A stretch of 64,000 nt of DNA from Candidatus Ribeiella danica (GTDB lineage Bacteria; Chloroflexota; Chloroflexia; Chloroflexales; Roseiflexaceae): the NCBI GenBank assembly GCA_016717335.1, contig JADKFS010000013.1, positions 62,001-126,000 of the forward strand. Reading direction: 5' to 3'. Below, piece after piece: positions 24,554 through 33,846 of the stretch (positions are counted from its first letter, which is position 1; the number at the start of each line of letters is the position of its first letter). The notes under the pieces are model-generated. The model was not told the origin of the DNA. It made no database searches and saw only the letters and a program-made list of their open reading frames with translations. The translations under genes were made by a program, and so were the position numbers.

Positions 24554-25075
24554 ATGCGATCACTACCAAGTCGCCGATACGGCACAGGCGTCGCCCAGGC
24601 GCACAGGCCCGCCGGCGTGGCCATTCTGGCGACGCTTGGCATTCTCGCCAGCCTGCTGGCATTAACCGTGGCCCTGGTCGGCTTGATCGCCACCGCTCGA
24701 TCCGGCGTCGCGCCGAGCCGCCCGCTGGCCGTCTACGGCGCCGCGCTGCTGGTGAGCTTGGTGGTGCTGTGGATCAACTGGGGCTTCTGGGAATTGATCC
24801 GCTGGGCGTGGTGGTTCAATCTGCTGCTCTCGCTGCTGACGATCACCGGCCTGGCCGCGGCGGCAACCCTGTATGTCCCGGTGGTTACCGGGGTGCTCGG
24901 GCGCCTGCGCCCGGGCCTGGCCGCGCAGCAGCTGTTCACCGGCGTGCTGGTGGGCCTGATCGTGGCGATCACCTACCACCTGATCGCCGTGATCTATATG
25001 CTCAGCGTGCACACCCTGTTCCGCATCGGCGTGAAGGATGAACGGCCGCTGTGGGAGCGCGCCCAGCGGCGCTAA
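24554..25075 (+). CDS. hypothetical four-helix integral membrane protein
   Basis: The 173-residue protein has four hydrophobic segments (about residues 20-45, 58-78, 85-110 and 125-150) and a charged C-terminus (RIGVKDERPLWERAQRR). GAGGAG lies about 10 nt before the ATG. I do not recognise a family. It is convergent with the LysR gene and the two stop codons overlap by four bases (25072-25075), leaving no terminator between them. Confidence 0.7.
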   Translation: MRSLPSRRYGTGVAQAHRPAGVAILATLGILASLLALTVALVGLIATARSGVAPSRPLAVYGAALLVSLVVLWINWGFWELIRWAWWFNLLLSLLTITGLAAAATLYVPVVTGVLGRLRPGLAAQQLFTGVLVGLIVAITYHLIAVIYMLSVHTLFRIGVKDERPLWERAQRR

Positions 25076-26052
25076 TGCCCCTCCGCCTGCCCGCCTGCCC
25101 CACTTGCCCCATCTCCCGCGGGTGTGGTTTTTTTCAGGCGAAGCGGTTCGCGCGCCGCGCTGTCCGGCTCGCCTCGCACCAGCTCCTGCTCCAGAAAATC
25201 CCGCAGCGCGCGCGCCGCCGGCGCCAGCGCACGATCCTCGCGCGAGACCAGCGCCATCGTGCGATCGAGCCGCTGGTCGCTGACGCGCAGCGCCACCAGC
25301 TTGCGGCGCTCGTCGAGCGCTAGCCGCGGCATGAGCGCGATCCCCAGGCCGGTCTCGGCCAGGCGCAGCACCATATCCATCTCCCCACCGTCCAGCACGA
25401 TCCGCGGGACGAAGCCGGCCTGGCGGCAGGCCTCCAGCGTCTTGTCACGCATGCCGTAGCCGCGCGGGTACAGCAGAAACGGCTCGCTGGCCAGCTCGGC
25501 GAATGCTACCGCAGCGCGCGCGGCCAACGGGTGGGAGGGCGACACCACCACCACGAGCTCCTCGGCAAACAGGCGCGTGACGCGCAGCCCGCGCCGGGCG
25601 ACCGGCAGCGTCACCACCGCAAGGTCGACCTCGCCGACCTCGAGCAGCCCCAGCAGAGTCTGCGTGCCGCCCTCGCGCAGCAGCAACTCCAGCGCGGGGT
25701 AGCGCTGGTTGAAGGCCACCAGCGCGGCCGGCAGCAGCCGCATGCCGACGGTCGGCGGGGCGCCGATTGCGGCGCGCCCGCGCTGCAGGCCGACCCGCTC
25801 GCGGATCTCGGCGCGCGCGGCCTCGACCTGCGCCAGAATGATCCGCACGTGATCGAGCAGCGACTGGCCGGCCTCGGTCAGGCGAACGTTGCGGCCGATC
25901 CGCTCGAACAGCGCCACGCCGCCTAGCTCGCGCTCGAGGTCGTGGATCTGCTTGCTGACCGCCGGCTGCGCGACCGAAAGCTCGGCGGCCGCGCGCGAGA
26001 CGTGCTGGTGCCGCGCGACGGCCTCGAAGTAGATTAGGTGGCGAAGCTCCAT
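25072..26052 (-). CDS. LysR-type transcriptional regulator
   Basis: A 326-residue LTTR: winged helix at residues 1-60 (LIYFEAVARHQHVSRAAAELSVAQPAVSKQIHDLE) and a type 2 periplasmic-binding-like effector domain at about 90-295. The C-terminal 30 residues are a charged low-complexity tail. It is divergent from the HIT/GalT-like gene across an AT-rich 195-bp gap, the usual arrangement for an LTTR and its target. The target and inducer are not known. The ATG at 26052 begins MELRHL. Confidence 0.92.
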   Translation of the reverse strand: MELRHLIYFEAVARHQHVSRAAAELSVAQPAVSKQIHDLERELGGVALFERIGRNVRLTEAGQSLLDHVRIILAQVEAARAEIRERVGLQRGRAAIGAPPTVGMRLLPAALVAFNQRYPALELLLREGGTQTLLGLLEVGEVDLAVVTLPVARRGLRVTRLFAEELVVVVSPSHPLAARAAVAFAELASEPFLLYPRGYGMRDKTLEACRQAGFVPRIVLDGGEMDMVLRLAETGLGIALMPRLALDERRKLVALRVSDQRLDRTMALVSREDRALAPAARALRDFLEQELVRGEPDSAAREPLRLKKTTPAGDGASGAGGQAEGH

Positions 26053-26247
26053 ACGATTCTCTCTTCGAGAGAGCTTGGACGTGGCTCTTGCGAGCCTTAC
26101 AGTTCGAGGTGGGGGAGCCTGTGGCCCCTCCAAGATTACGCAACAATAAAAAATATGTATAACAATTCGATCTAGATCCATCATAAGGCAGATATGAGGC
26201 TTCTGCAACAGCTGAGTATCGATTACAATGGCGCCCGTGGAGGTGCT
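26053..26247. promoter_or_regulatory. divergent control region between lysR and the HIT/GalT-like gene
   Basis: An unusually AT-rich island (26141-26185) lies in GC-rich DNA. On the plus strand TTCTGC (26201-26206) and TACAAT (26224-26229) are 17 nt apart, a moderate promoter. No definite T-N11-A operator was pinned down. Confidence 0.4.
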
Positions 26248-27432
26248 ATGATCGAGCGTATGTTGGACCATGTCGCCGCGCTGCCGCAAGATCTGCGCCA
26301 GATCTGCGAGTCGCTCCTGTATATCGAGGCGGCGACCGGGCAGGCTATCCCGCCCGCGGCGATGGAACAGTGGGTCATTCGGCAGTTTGGCGCGGCCGCG
26401 GCTGTCCGGGAGCAGACGATCGTCACGGTCACGAACCGGCTGACGCTGGAGAGCGCGCTGTTCAACCCACTGCGGGCGCGGCGGCCCACGCAGCCCGGCG
26501 GCGGCGACGCGGCGCTGGAGAAGTGGATCGCGCGCGAGCTGGCCGAGCACGACATCTTCGCCGACCCCGAGCGCGACACCACCGCCGACGTCTTCGGGCG
26601 CATCCGCGGCAGATACTGCGTCAGCGCCTCGAACGTCGCGAAGTACGCTGGCTGGCACGGGCTGATCATCTTCGACGAGCCGCACCCGCTGCGCTTCGGC
26701 CCGGCCCAAGTGCGGGACTACCTCGACGTCGCGCTGCGCTGGATCGCGGCGGCGCACGCGCTGGACAGCCACGCGATCTACCCGATCATCACCTGGAACT
26801 GCCTGCCCAAGAGCGGCGCGACGATCATGCACGGCCACATGCAGGTTGCGCTGGCGCGCGGCATGCACTACGCACGAGTCGAGGGCTGGCGGCGCGCCGC
26901 CCAGGCCTACCGCGCCACCTCCGGCAGGGATTACTTCGGCGATCTCGCCGCGCTCCACCAAGCGCTGGGCCTGGCGATCCCGCTTGGCGGCGCGGCACGC
27001 GCATTTGCGCACCTGACGCCGGCGCGCAATCGCGAGATCGTGCTACTTGCGGATCAGGGACTCAGACAAGGAGACAAGGAGATAAGGAGACCGGGAGATG
27101 CGTGCGCCTTGTCTCCCGGTCTCCTTATCTCCTTGTCCGAGCGGCTAGGACCGGCGCTCTACGCCGTGCTGAGACGCCTGATCGACGAGCAGGGCATGCG
27201 AGCGTTCAACCTGGCGATCGCGCTCCCACCGATCGGCCCCGCCGCCGAAGACTGGCGCGATGTGCCGATCGTCGCGCGCCTGGGCGACCGCGGCAGCCCG
27301 CTGACCAGCCGCAGCGACATCGGGGCGATGGAGATCTTCGCGGCCGGCTGCATCACCGACGACCCGTTTGAGGTAGCCGCTCGGTTCCACACACGAGACA
27401 CGAAAACAAGGAGACAACGAGACGAGGCGTAG
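26248..27432 (+). CDS. HIT/GalT-superfamily nucleotidyltransferase-like protein with repeat-encoded insert
   Basis: The motif HGHMQ (about residue 195) is the H-x-H-x-Q active site of the HIT/GalT superfamily, with NCLPKSGATIMHGHMQ around it and FNLAIALPP near the C-terminus. It may transfer nucleotidyl groups between sugar phosphates; the substrate is unknown. The ATG at 26248 follows GGAGGT. Residues about 271-297 (LRQGDKEIRRPGDACALSPG and following) are encoded by the octamer hairpin 27064-27138 and the last dozen residues by the next array, so both inserts are translated in frame. Confidence 0.75.
   Translation: MIERMLDHVAALPQDLRQICESLLYIEAATGQAIPPAAMEQWVIRQFGAAAAVREQTIVTVTNRLTLESALFNPLRARRPTQPGGGDAALEKWIARELAEHDIFADPERDTTADVFGRIRGRYCVSASNVAKYAGWHGLIIFDEPHPLRFGPAQVRDYLDVALRWIAAAHALDSHAIYPIITWNCLPKSGATIMHGHMQVALARGMHYARVEGWRRAAQAYRATSGRDYFGDLAALHQALGLAIPLGGAARAFAHLTPARNREIVLLADQGLRQGDKEIRRPGDACALSPGLLISLSERLGPALYAVLRRLIDEQGMRAFNLAIALPPIGPAAEDWRDVPIVARLGDRGSPLTSRSDIGAMEIFAAGCITDDPFEVAARFHTRDTKTRRQRDEA
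27064..27138. repeat. octamer (AGACAAGG) hairpin inside a coding sequence
   Basis: Units AGACAAGG x2, AGATAAGG and AGACCGGG face complementary units; 27073-27098 and 27112-27137 pair perfectly over 26 bp with a 13-nt loop. It lies within the HIT/GalT-like gene and does not break the frame. Confidence 0.92.
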
Positions 27433-27470
27433 CTCCTTGTCCCCTTGTCTCCTTGTCTTCCGGTCTCCCG
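27398..27470. repeat. octamer array spanning two convergent gene ends
   Basis: AACAAGG/AGACAACG/AGACGAGG units on the left face CCTTGTCC/CCTTGTCT units on the right. The left arm encodes the C-terminus of the HIT/GalT-like protein (stop at 27430-27432) and the right arm ends 3 nt before the HtrA-like stop. Confidence 0.85.
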
Positions 27471-27472
27471 AT

Positions 27473-28717
27473 CTACTGAAGGTCGCCCGGTCGCGTCGTC
27501 AGCGTGACGTCGAGGCTGAGCGTCTTACCGTCGCGCAGCACCTGGAGCGTCACAGTGTCGCCCGGCTTGTGCTGCAGCAGCGCCGCGCGCAGCGAGGTGT
27601 TGCTGTCGAGCTTAATCGACCCGACCGAGGTGATGATGTCGCCCTCCTTGATCCCGGCCTTGGCGGCCGGCGTGTCGGGCGAGACCGCCGGCCGGTTGGA
27701 GCTGCTTGCGCCTACGAGCGCGCCGTTCTGCACCGGCAGGTTCTGCTGCGCGGCGATATCGTAGTCGATCATGCTGTAGCTGATACCGAGGTACGGGTAG
27801 TTCACCTTACCGCTGGCGATCAGATCCTGGCTGACGTGCTTGACGGTGTTGCTCGGCACCGAGAAGCCCAGCCCCTCGGCCTGGTCGCCGGTCAGGCCGC
27901 TGCCGCGCACCACCAGCGTGTTGATGCCGACGACCTCACCGCGCAGGTTGACCAGCGGGCCACCGCTGTTGCCGTGGTTGATCGCCGCGTCGGTCTGGAT
28001 CAGGCCCTCCTGCGACTCGACCGTGCGGTTGAGCGCGCTGATAACCCCGACCGTCACGGTGTTCTTGAAATCGCCCAGCGGGCTGCCGATCGCGATCACC
28101 GTCTCGCCCGGCAGCAGCGCCTCGGAGTCGCCCAGCGGCGCGAAGCCCGGCACGGCGTCTTTCACGCGCAGAACCGCCAGATCGGTCAGCGCATCGGTGC
28201 CGACCAGCTCGGCGTCGTGGCGGCTGCCGTCGGCGAAGATCACCGCCAGCGACTGCTCGCCCTCGACCACGTGGTTATTGGTGATGACGTAGCCATCCTT
28301 GCTGATGATCACACCCGATCCGCTCGCGCGCGCCTGGCGCTGCGGCTGTTCGGGCTGCTGGTTCGGGAATGGGAACGGCAGCGACTGCTGCGCGTTCGGC
28401 TGCGCGTCCGCCCGCAGCGTGTTGACCACCGTGACTACGGCCGGCGAAACCTGCTTGACCGCGCCGACAACCTGACTATCCGCGCTGGTGCCACCCGCGG
28501 CGGCCGGCGCCTGCCCCTGCACGGGCACCGGGGTGGGCTGGGCGGCCTGCTCCAGATTCGAGACCGGCCGCGCCGCCGTCTGCTCCGCCACCGGGGCGGC
28601 CTGGCGGCGTGTCAGGTAGTAGGCCACGCCGCCGCCGACCAGGCCACCAGCAAGCATGCCGACCACCAGCGTGCCGACCAGCGCAATCGCTACCGTGAGT
28701 TTCATCCCACGCTCCAT
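27473..28717 (-). CDS. DegP/HtrA-like membrane-anchored serine protease with PDZ domain
   Basis: A 414-residue protein: one N-terminal membrane helix (about residues 6-34), a Pro/Gln-rich linker, a trypsin-like domain with His (TNNHVVEG), Asp (TDLAVLRV) and Ser (NHGNSGGPL), and a C-terminal PDZ domain (about 305-405). All catalytic residues are present. It degrades or refolds damaged proteins outside the cytoplasm. GAGGAG lies 6 nt before the ATG. It differs from the lipoprotein HtrA at 981-2255 by being anchored through a transmembrane helix. Confidence 0.93.
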   Translation of the reverse strand: MERGMKLTVAIALVGTLVVGMLAGGLVGGGVAYYLTRRQAAPVAEQTAARPVSNLEQAAQPTPVPVQGQAPAAAGGTSADSQVVGAVKQVSPAVVTVVNTLRADAQPNAQQSLPFPFPNQQPEQPQRQARASGSGVIISKDGYVITNNHVVEGEQSLAVIFADGSRHDAELVGTDALTDLAVLRVKDAVPGFAPLGDSEALLPGETVIAIGSPLGDFKNTVTVGVISALNRTVESQEGLIQTDAAINHGNSGGPLVNLRGEVVGINTLVVRGSGLTGDQAEGLGFSVPSNTVKHVSQDLIASGKVNYPYLGISYSMIDYDIAAQQNLPVQNGALVGASSSNRPAVSPDTPAAKAGIKEGDIITSVGSIKLDSNTSLRAALLQHKPGDTVTLQVLRDGKTLSLDVTLTTRPGDLQ

Positions 28718-29085
28718 CGTGTTCTCCTCACTGATCAGGGCGGCGTACTATCGATAGCGTATCTGTACGCCGCTCGGAATCGTTATACCACATACAGGCC
28801 ACAAAAAGGGGGCTTTCGAATGTCACAATCTTCATAGGTTTGGAGGTCTGGAGGTGGGGCCTGGCCCAGCCTCAAGACTTCCACCTTGGAGAGTTGGAGT
28901 AGTGCGGGCGGGCCTTCAATCCTCCATACCTCACTAGATTATAAAGCCGATCGCGGTCTAGCGAACCCTTGTCTATCATGCCATAGCACGTTGAGACAGG
29001 CGTTAGACCTGGATGAGAAGAAGATGAGGCTCCTGGGCGCGCGTTATTCGTGTCGATCTCGCAATCAACTCGCATACCCTGAGAG
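28718..29085. other. divergent intergenic region, no supported gene
   Basis: Holds the HtrA-side promoter region (a TATAAC-like -10 near 28783-28788 on the minus strand) and TTTGGAGG/TCTGGAGG octamer-like units near 28839-28915. Short open frames exist but none has coding support. Confidence 0.4.
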
Positions 29086-29114
29086 TTGGCGGCGGTGCCC
29101 CACTGCTGTATAAT
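29086..29114 (+). promoter_or_regulatory. promoter for the hybrid kinase
   Basis: TTGGCG (29086-29091) and TATAAT (29109-29114) are 17 nt apart. The leader is about 275 nt long and contains several small hairpins (e.g. GGCCGC/GCGGCC region near 29208-29225), but no known riboswitch was recognised. Confidence 0.6.
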
Positions 29115-29398
29115 GGCGTAGCAAACACCGTAGTACTTCCTCACCGCTGGCTCTGTTCCCCTCACGAGAGCGGGGGGCGCCCCCTTCGTCGATCGGAAGA
29201 GGGAGCAAGGCCGCGGAGAGCGGCCATGCCCGCGTCCAGTATACAGCAGCTCTCAGCTTGCTTATAGCAGTGGGCATTCGGCAGGAGCCAGTCGGCAGTA
29301 CGACGGATAGCATCACAACGGCATTTCGTTCGTGCATATGGGCTCAATGGTTTTGCTCACAGCTATAGACGCCACGCAGCGGGCGGACACAGTAGGAC

Positions 29399-31834
29399 AT
29401 GGAAGAGATCCTCATTATCGACGACAGCCAGCAGATCTGTTCCATGCTGGCAGAGTACATTCTGCCAGAGCTAGGCTATACTTCAGCGATCGCCAATACC
29501 GGGCGGCAGGGCCTGAGCCGCCTGCGTCAGCACCTGCCCGACATGATCCTGCTCGACCTCCAGCTGCCGGATATCAGCGGCCTCGATCTGCTGCGCCTGA
29601 TCGCGCAGGAGGGCTACGACGTTCCGGTCATCCTGATGACCGCGCACGGCTCCGAGGGCATCGCCGTCGAGGCCTTCCGGCTAGGCGCGCGCAACTACCT
29701 GATCAAGCCGTTCAGCGAGCCCGAGGCCCAGGCGGTGATCGACCAAGCGCTACGCGAGCGCCGGCTCAAGCGCGAGAAGGAGCAGCTGACTCGCAACCTT
29801 CAGCAGAAGGTCAAAGAGCTGACAGTGCTCTACTCGATCGGCCAGTCGGTCAGCTCGCTGCTCGAGCTGGAGGAGCTGCTTGAGCGGATCGTCGAGGCGG
29901 CCGTCTACATCACGCACGCCGAAGAGGGCTTTCTGCTGCTGTGCGACTCCAACGCCAACGAGTTGTACCTGCGCGCCGCCAAGAACCTCGGCGAGCAGCG
30001 CGCCCAGCGGATGCGCATGCCGATCGAAGACAGCCTGGCCGGCCAGGTGATCCGCACCGGCAAGCCGATCCGGCTCGACCGAGCCAGCGCCGGCACGGCG
30101 CTCAAGGTCAAGACCGGCTTCCTGGTGCGGGCGATCCTGCAGGTGCCGCTCACGGTCGGCAACAACGTGATCGGCGTGCTGGTGGTCGACAATCAGCAGC
30201 TCGATCGATCCTTCAGCGAAAACGACCAGTACCTGCTCTCGGCGCTGGCCGACTATGCGGCGATCGCGATCGAGAACGCGCGGCTGTACCTGGCTGTGAA
30301 GAGCAGCGAGGCGCGCTACCGCGACTTGTTCGCCAACGCCTACGACCTGATCTTCACGCTCGACCCGTCGCTGCGCATCCAGAGCATCAACAAAGTCGGC
30401 CCCGCGCTGACCGGCTACCCCGAGGAGCAGCTGATGGGCCGGCCGCTGCGCGATATCGCCGCCGCAGAGGCTTGGGAGGCGACCGAGCAGCGCTTCGCCG
30501 GCCTGCTTATGAGCGGCAGCATCCAGCCGTTCGAGCTGCAGCTGCGCCGGCACGACGACGAGCGCGTGGTGCTCGAGGTCAGCGCCCGGCTGGTGCACGA
30601 CGGCAACCAGAGCCGCAGCATCCACTGCATCGCGCGCAACCTCACCGAGCGGCGGCGGCTCGAAGAGCAGCTGATCCACTCCGAGAAGCTCTCGGCGATC
30701 GGCCAGCTGGTCGCCGGCGTGGCGCACGAGCTGAACAACCCGCTGACCAGCATCTCCGGCTACACCCAGCTGATGCTGCGCGACCGCTCGCTGCGCGAGG
30801 ACATCCTGAGCGACCTCAAGCACATCAATGTCCAAGCCGAGCGCGCCGCGCGGATCGTGCAGAACCTGCTGGTGTTCGCGCGCGAGCACAAGCCCGAGCG
30901 GCGCATGGTCAACCTCAACGAAGAGTTCCGCAACACACTCAGCCTGCGCGCCTACCAGCTGCGCGTCGACAATATCACCGTCACGCTCGATTTCGACCGC
31001 GATCTGCCGATGACGATCGCCGACCCGTTCCAGCTGCAGCAGGTCATCCTCAACCTGATCAACAACGCCCACCAGGCGATCACCGAGCGCGGCGGGCCGG
31101 GCACGCTCACGCTCAGGACGTTCATCGCCAAGCCGGACGCCAGCGACAGCAACGGCGCCGCCGGGCCGCGGCTGGTACTCTCCGTCAGCGATACCGGCAT
31201 CGGCATCCCCACGCGCGACCTGAACCGAATCTTCGACCCCTTCTACACCACCAAGCCGGTCGGCCAGGGCACCGGGCTCGGCCTGTCGATCTGCTATGGC
31301 ATCGTGCGCGAGCACGGCGGCCAGATCTGGGCCGAGAGCGAGCTCGGAGCGGGCACGACGGTCTCGGTCGCGCTGCCGCTGATCCAGCAGCCCGATACGG
31401 AGGAGAGCATGGCGCCAGGCGGGCCGATCGACGTCTCCACCCCACAGCCCAGCTGCCGCGTGCTCGTGGTGGACGACGAGGAGCCGGTCGCGAATCTACT
31501 GGCGCGGCTGCTGCGCCAGATCGGGCACGAGCCGGTCGTCGCGAGCAGCGCCGACGAGGCGCTGGAGCGCATCGCCCAACAGTCATTTGACTTAATCTTG
31601 ACCGATGTTAAAATGCCTGGTATGAGTGGGTTCGAGCTGCACCAGATCATCAAACAACAGAACCCGGGGCTGGCGTCTCGGCTGGTATTCGTCACCGGCG
31701 ACATGCTGAGCGCGGCGACTCAGGCACGTATCGCACAGAGCGGCAACCCATACATCGCCAAGCCGTTTGCAATCGAGCGACTCGAGCGGCTCGTACGCAC
31801 TCTGCTGAGCCAACGGCCCATTGAACAGCGCTAG
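29399..31834 (+). CDS. hybrid sensor histidine kinase (REC-GAF-PAS-HisKA-HATPase-REC)
   Basis: An 811-residue soluble multi-domain kinase. First receiver: residues 4-120, phospho-acceptor Asp53. Coiled segment then GAF (about 150-300), PAS (about 310-425), HisKA with His443 (AGVAHELNNPLTS), HATPase (NLINNAHQAI, SDTGIGIP, GTGLGLSI) to about 660, and a second receiver (about 690-805) with Asp736 (LTDVKMPG). The input receiver at the front suggests it is itself controlled by phosphorylation. No transmembrane segment, so it senses a cytoplasmic signal. No DNA-binding partner is adjacent. Confidence 0.93.
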   Translation: MEEILIIDDSQQICSMLAEYILPELGYTSAIANTGRQGLSRLRQHLPDMILLDLQLPDISGLDLLRLIAQEGYDVPVILMTAHGSEGIAVEAFRLGARNYLIKPFSEPEAQAVIDQALRERRLKREKEQLTRNLQQKVKELTVLYSIGQSVSSLLELEELLERIVEAAVYITHAEEGFLLLCDSNANELYLRAAKNLGEQRAQRMRMPIEDSLAGQVIRTGKPIRLDRASAGTALKVKTGFLVRAILQVPLTVGNNVIGVLVVDNQQLDRSFSENDQYLLSALADYAAIAIENARLYLAVKSSEARYRDLFANAYDLIFTLDPSLRIQSINKVGPALTGYPEEQLMGRPLRDIAAAEAWEATEQRFAGLLMSGSIQPFELQLRRHDDERVVLEVSARLVHDGNQSRSIHCIARNLTERRRLEEQLIHSEKLSAIGQLVAGVAHELNNPLTSISGYTQLMLRDRSLREDILSDLKHINVQAERAARIVQNLLVFAREHKPERRMVNLNEEFRNTLSLRAYQLRVDNITVTLDFDRDLPMTIADPFQLQQVILNLINNAHQAITERGGPGTLTLRTFIAKPDASDSNGAAGPRLVLSVSDTGIGIPTRDLNRIFDPFYTTKPVGQGTGLGLSICYGIVREHGGQIWAESELGAGTTVSVALPLIQQPDTEESMAPGGPIDVSTPQPSCRVLVVDDEEPVANLLARLLRQIGHEPVVASSADEALERIAQQSFDLILTDVKMPGMSGFELHQIIKQQNPGLASRLVFVTGDMLSAATQARIAQSGNPYIAKPFAIERLERLVRTLLSQRPIEQR

Positions 31835-32021
31835 GGCCTATTTGTAGACGCGGTCTGCGGAGGCAAGCAGGTTCGCGCGGCATGCGCGCCGGCGCCTCAG
31901 CCTGCAAATATGTCCAAGCCACGGCCGACGAGCAAGATTGGCCGGCGCGCTCTGACACGCGGCTCCCTCATTCCGAGCGTGTGCATCGGACCCCGAAGAC
32001 AAAGAATCTGGTCTTCCGTGC

Positions 32022-32027
32022 TATAAT
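32022..32027 (+). promoter_or_regulatory. -10 box and dyad upstream of the eIF2B-alpha-like gene
   Basis: TATAAT at 32022-32027 follows an inverted repeat GAAGAC-N10-GTCTTC (31995-32016). The -35 position is poor, so the dyad may bind a regulator. The leader to the GTG start is about 110 nt. Confidence 0.45.
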
Positions 32028-32147
32028 GGCTTGTTCTCTTACGACAAGCGCTCGGATAATCAAACACCACGCGTGCAACGGCGCATCTCGCGTGGCCCGA
32101 ACTCCGTGCCCTGCAAAGGAGGACGCGCGCGGAGAGGAGACCAAGTC

Positions 32148-33086
32148 GTGGAATTGACCTTCACGCAAGCAATCGCGGCCATTGCGGACGACAATCAATC
32201 CGGGGCAGCGCAGATCGCCGAGCGGGCTGCCGATATTCTGTTGCGGCGCGCCCTGACAGGCGAAGCGTCATCGCCACAAGCCTTCCGCCGCGATCTGCTG
32301 GTCACCGGATGGGCGCTGATCTGCGCGCAGACCGCGATGGCTCCGCTCGTCAACCTCGTGAACGGCATCTTGTGGAAGATCGACCAGAGCGAGTCGCCGC
32401 GCTCGCTGCACCAGGCAGTCGCGCAGGCGACCGATGAGTTCAAACGGCAGCTACGCCAACACGCACTGTGCGTGGCCGAGGGAGCGCTTGGGCTGATCGG
32501 CGAGCGCAGCACGATCGTGACGCTCTCCTACAGCAGCACCGTCCAGCACGCGCTGATCCACGCCCAACGGGCCGGGCGGCGGCTCGAGGTCATCTGCGCC
32601 GAGTCGTGGCCCGGCAACGAAGGCAGCGAGACAGCACAACTGCTCACGAGCTGCGGAGTCCACGCGCGGCTGCTCTCCGACGGCAAGGCGATCGAGTCGA
32701 TCGCGCGCGCCGACCTGGTGCTGGTCGGCGCCGATATGCTGACCAACGACGGGCTCGTGAATAAGATCGGCACGCGCCGGATGGCGCTGGCGGCCAGCAC
32801 CGCCGGCACGCCGTTCTACACCCTGTGTGGCAGCGAGAAGTTTCTGCCGCCCGGCTTTCAGCCATTGGCGGGGATCGACTGGACGCCCGACGACACACTG
32901 GCCGACGTCACGCGCGACGCACACATCCCGCAGCTGGTGTTCGACTTTACGCCGCTGGCAGCGCTCTCGGGCATCGTCACCGAGCAGGGCATCCTGCCAA
33001 TCGCAGCGATCGAGGCGTGGCTGGCCGCGACGCGACTGCACCCGGAGCTCGCAAACTACGTGGCCGAGCACAAACACTGGCAATGA
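32148..33086 (+). CDS. eIF-2B alpha/beta/delta family protein (sugar-phosphate isomerase-like)
   Basis: A 312-residue protein of the eIF2B-alpha/MtnA/ribose-1,5-bisphosphate isomerase superfamily: LSYSSTVQHAL, VICAESWPGNEG, LVLVGADMLTNDGLVNKIGT and TPFYTLCGSEKF are the recognisable segments. Bacterial members act on phosphorylated sugars rather than in translation; the exact substrate is unknown. The GTG at 32148 follows GGAGAGGAG. It is a single gene directly upstream of the LexA-boxed promoter. Confidence 0.85.
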   Translation: MELTFTQAIAAIADDNQSGAAQIAERAADILLRRALTGEASSPQAFRRDLLVTGWALICAQTAMAPLVNLVNGILWKIDQSESPRSLHQAVAQATDEFKRQLRQHALCVAEGALGLIGERSTIVTLSYSSTVQHALIHAQRAGRRLEVICAESWPGNEGSETAQLLTSCGVHARLLSDGKAIESIARADLVLVGADMLTNDGLVNKIGTRRMALAASTAGTPFYTLCGSEKFLPPGFQPLAGIDWTPDDTLADVTRDAHIPQLVFDFTPLAALSGIVTEQGILPIAAIEAWLAATRLHPELANYVAEHKHWQ

Positions 33087-33169
33087 CGCTTTTCTGCGAG
33101 CATGCGAGAGATCGCATTCTAATGCCGCAAAGCTGCAAAGCGCGACTTAAACAAATTCTCAAGAAATGG

Positions 33170-33198
33170 TTGACATAGAACGCATGTTCTAGTATAAT
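33170..33198 (+). promoter_or_regulatory. perfect consensus promoter with LexA/SOS-type box
   Basis: TTGACA (33170-33175), a 17-nt spacer and TATAAT (33193-33198) match the sigma-70 consensus exactly. The spacer holds the palindrome AGAACGCATGTTCT (33177-33190), that is GAAC-N4-GTTC, the Gram-positive type LexA operator. A LexA bound there would block the promoter, so the downstream operon (33319-35527) is probably induced by DNA damage. Confidence 0.75.
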
Positions 33199-33318
33199 GG
33201 GCCTCACCGAAACACAATGATCGTCGTCCAGCAAAGCAATTGGCACCCTCGGGCAGCCGCCGGTCCCCGGTGGTTGGGCGGTCGTGTGCCAGCGGCGCAG
33301 GTGAGGAGAGGCCCGACT

Positions 33319-33846
33319 ATGGCAGTGACACAGAAGGGGCTCCGCTCCGCTCGAGGAGTGCGGCCTGGCAGCATGGCGCTCCCGCAGCGCCTGTACAGCA
33401 TTATCTACGCGCTGACGATCTTGCTCGCGGCGATCGCGATCTACGTGGTGGTCGGGCTGCTGGTCGGCAAGGCCCACATTCTAATCGACGATCTGCGCTA
33501 CGGCCGCCCGCGCATGACTCAGCTCGACGCGTTCGTCGGCCACGACGAGGCGGAGGGCCGCCCAACCCATCTGATGGCGATCAACCTCAACCGCCAGGCG
33601 ACGATCATCGAGCTGCCGGGCGGCGACAGCGCCAAGGCGCGCACGATCGCCGGCCCGTACCTGTTCGGCGCAGGCGAGGATCTGACCCCGCTGCTGATCA
33701 GCCTGCGCGACATGGATGGCGACGGGGCGGTCGATCTGCTGCTCGACGTCCGCAACGAGCAGATCGTCTACCTAAACAAAGATGGGTCCTTTCGCCTACC
33801 GGCCCCCGCGGAGCAATCGGTGCTGAACCGTGGGAGCGGCCGATGA
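33319..33846 (+). CDS. single-pass membrane protein with FG-GAP-like segment
   Basis: A 175-residue protein with one membrane helix (about residues 27-50) and an outside domain that includes DMDGDGAVDLLLDV near residue 134, an FG-GAP/Ca-binding-like strand. I do not recognise a family. The ATG at 33319 follows GAGGAG; an ATG at 33373 is an alternative. It is the first gene behind the LexA-boxed promoter and its stop overlaps the next start as ATGA. Confidence 0.65.
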   Translation: MAVTQKGLRSARGVRPGSMALPQRLYSIIYALTILLAAIAIYVVVGLLVGKAHILIDDLRYGRPRMTQLDAFVGHDEAEGRPTHLMAINLNRQATIIELPGGDSAKARTIAGPYLFGAGEDLTPLLISLRDMDGDGAVDLLLDVRNEQIVYLNKDGSFRLPAPAEQSVLNRGSGR

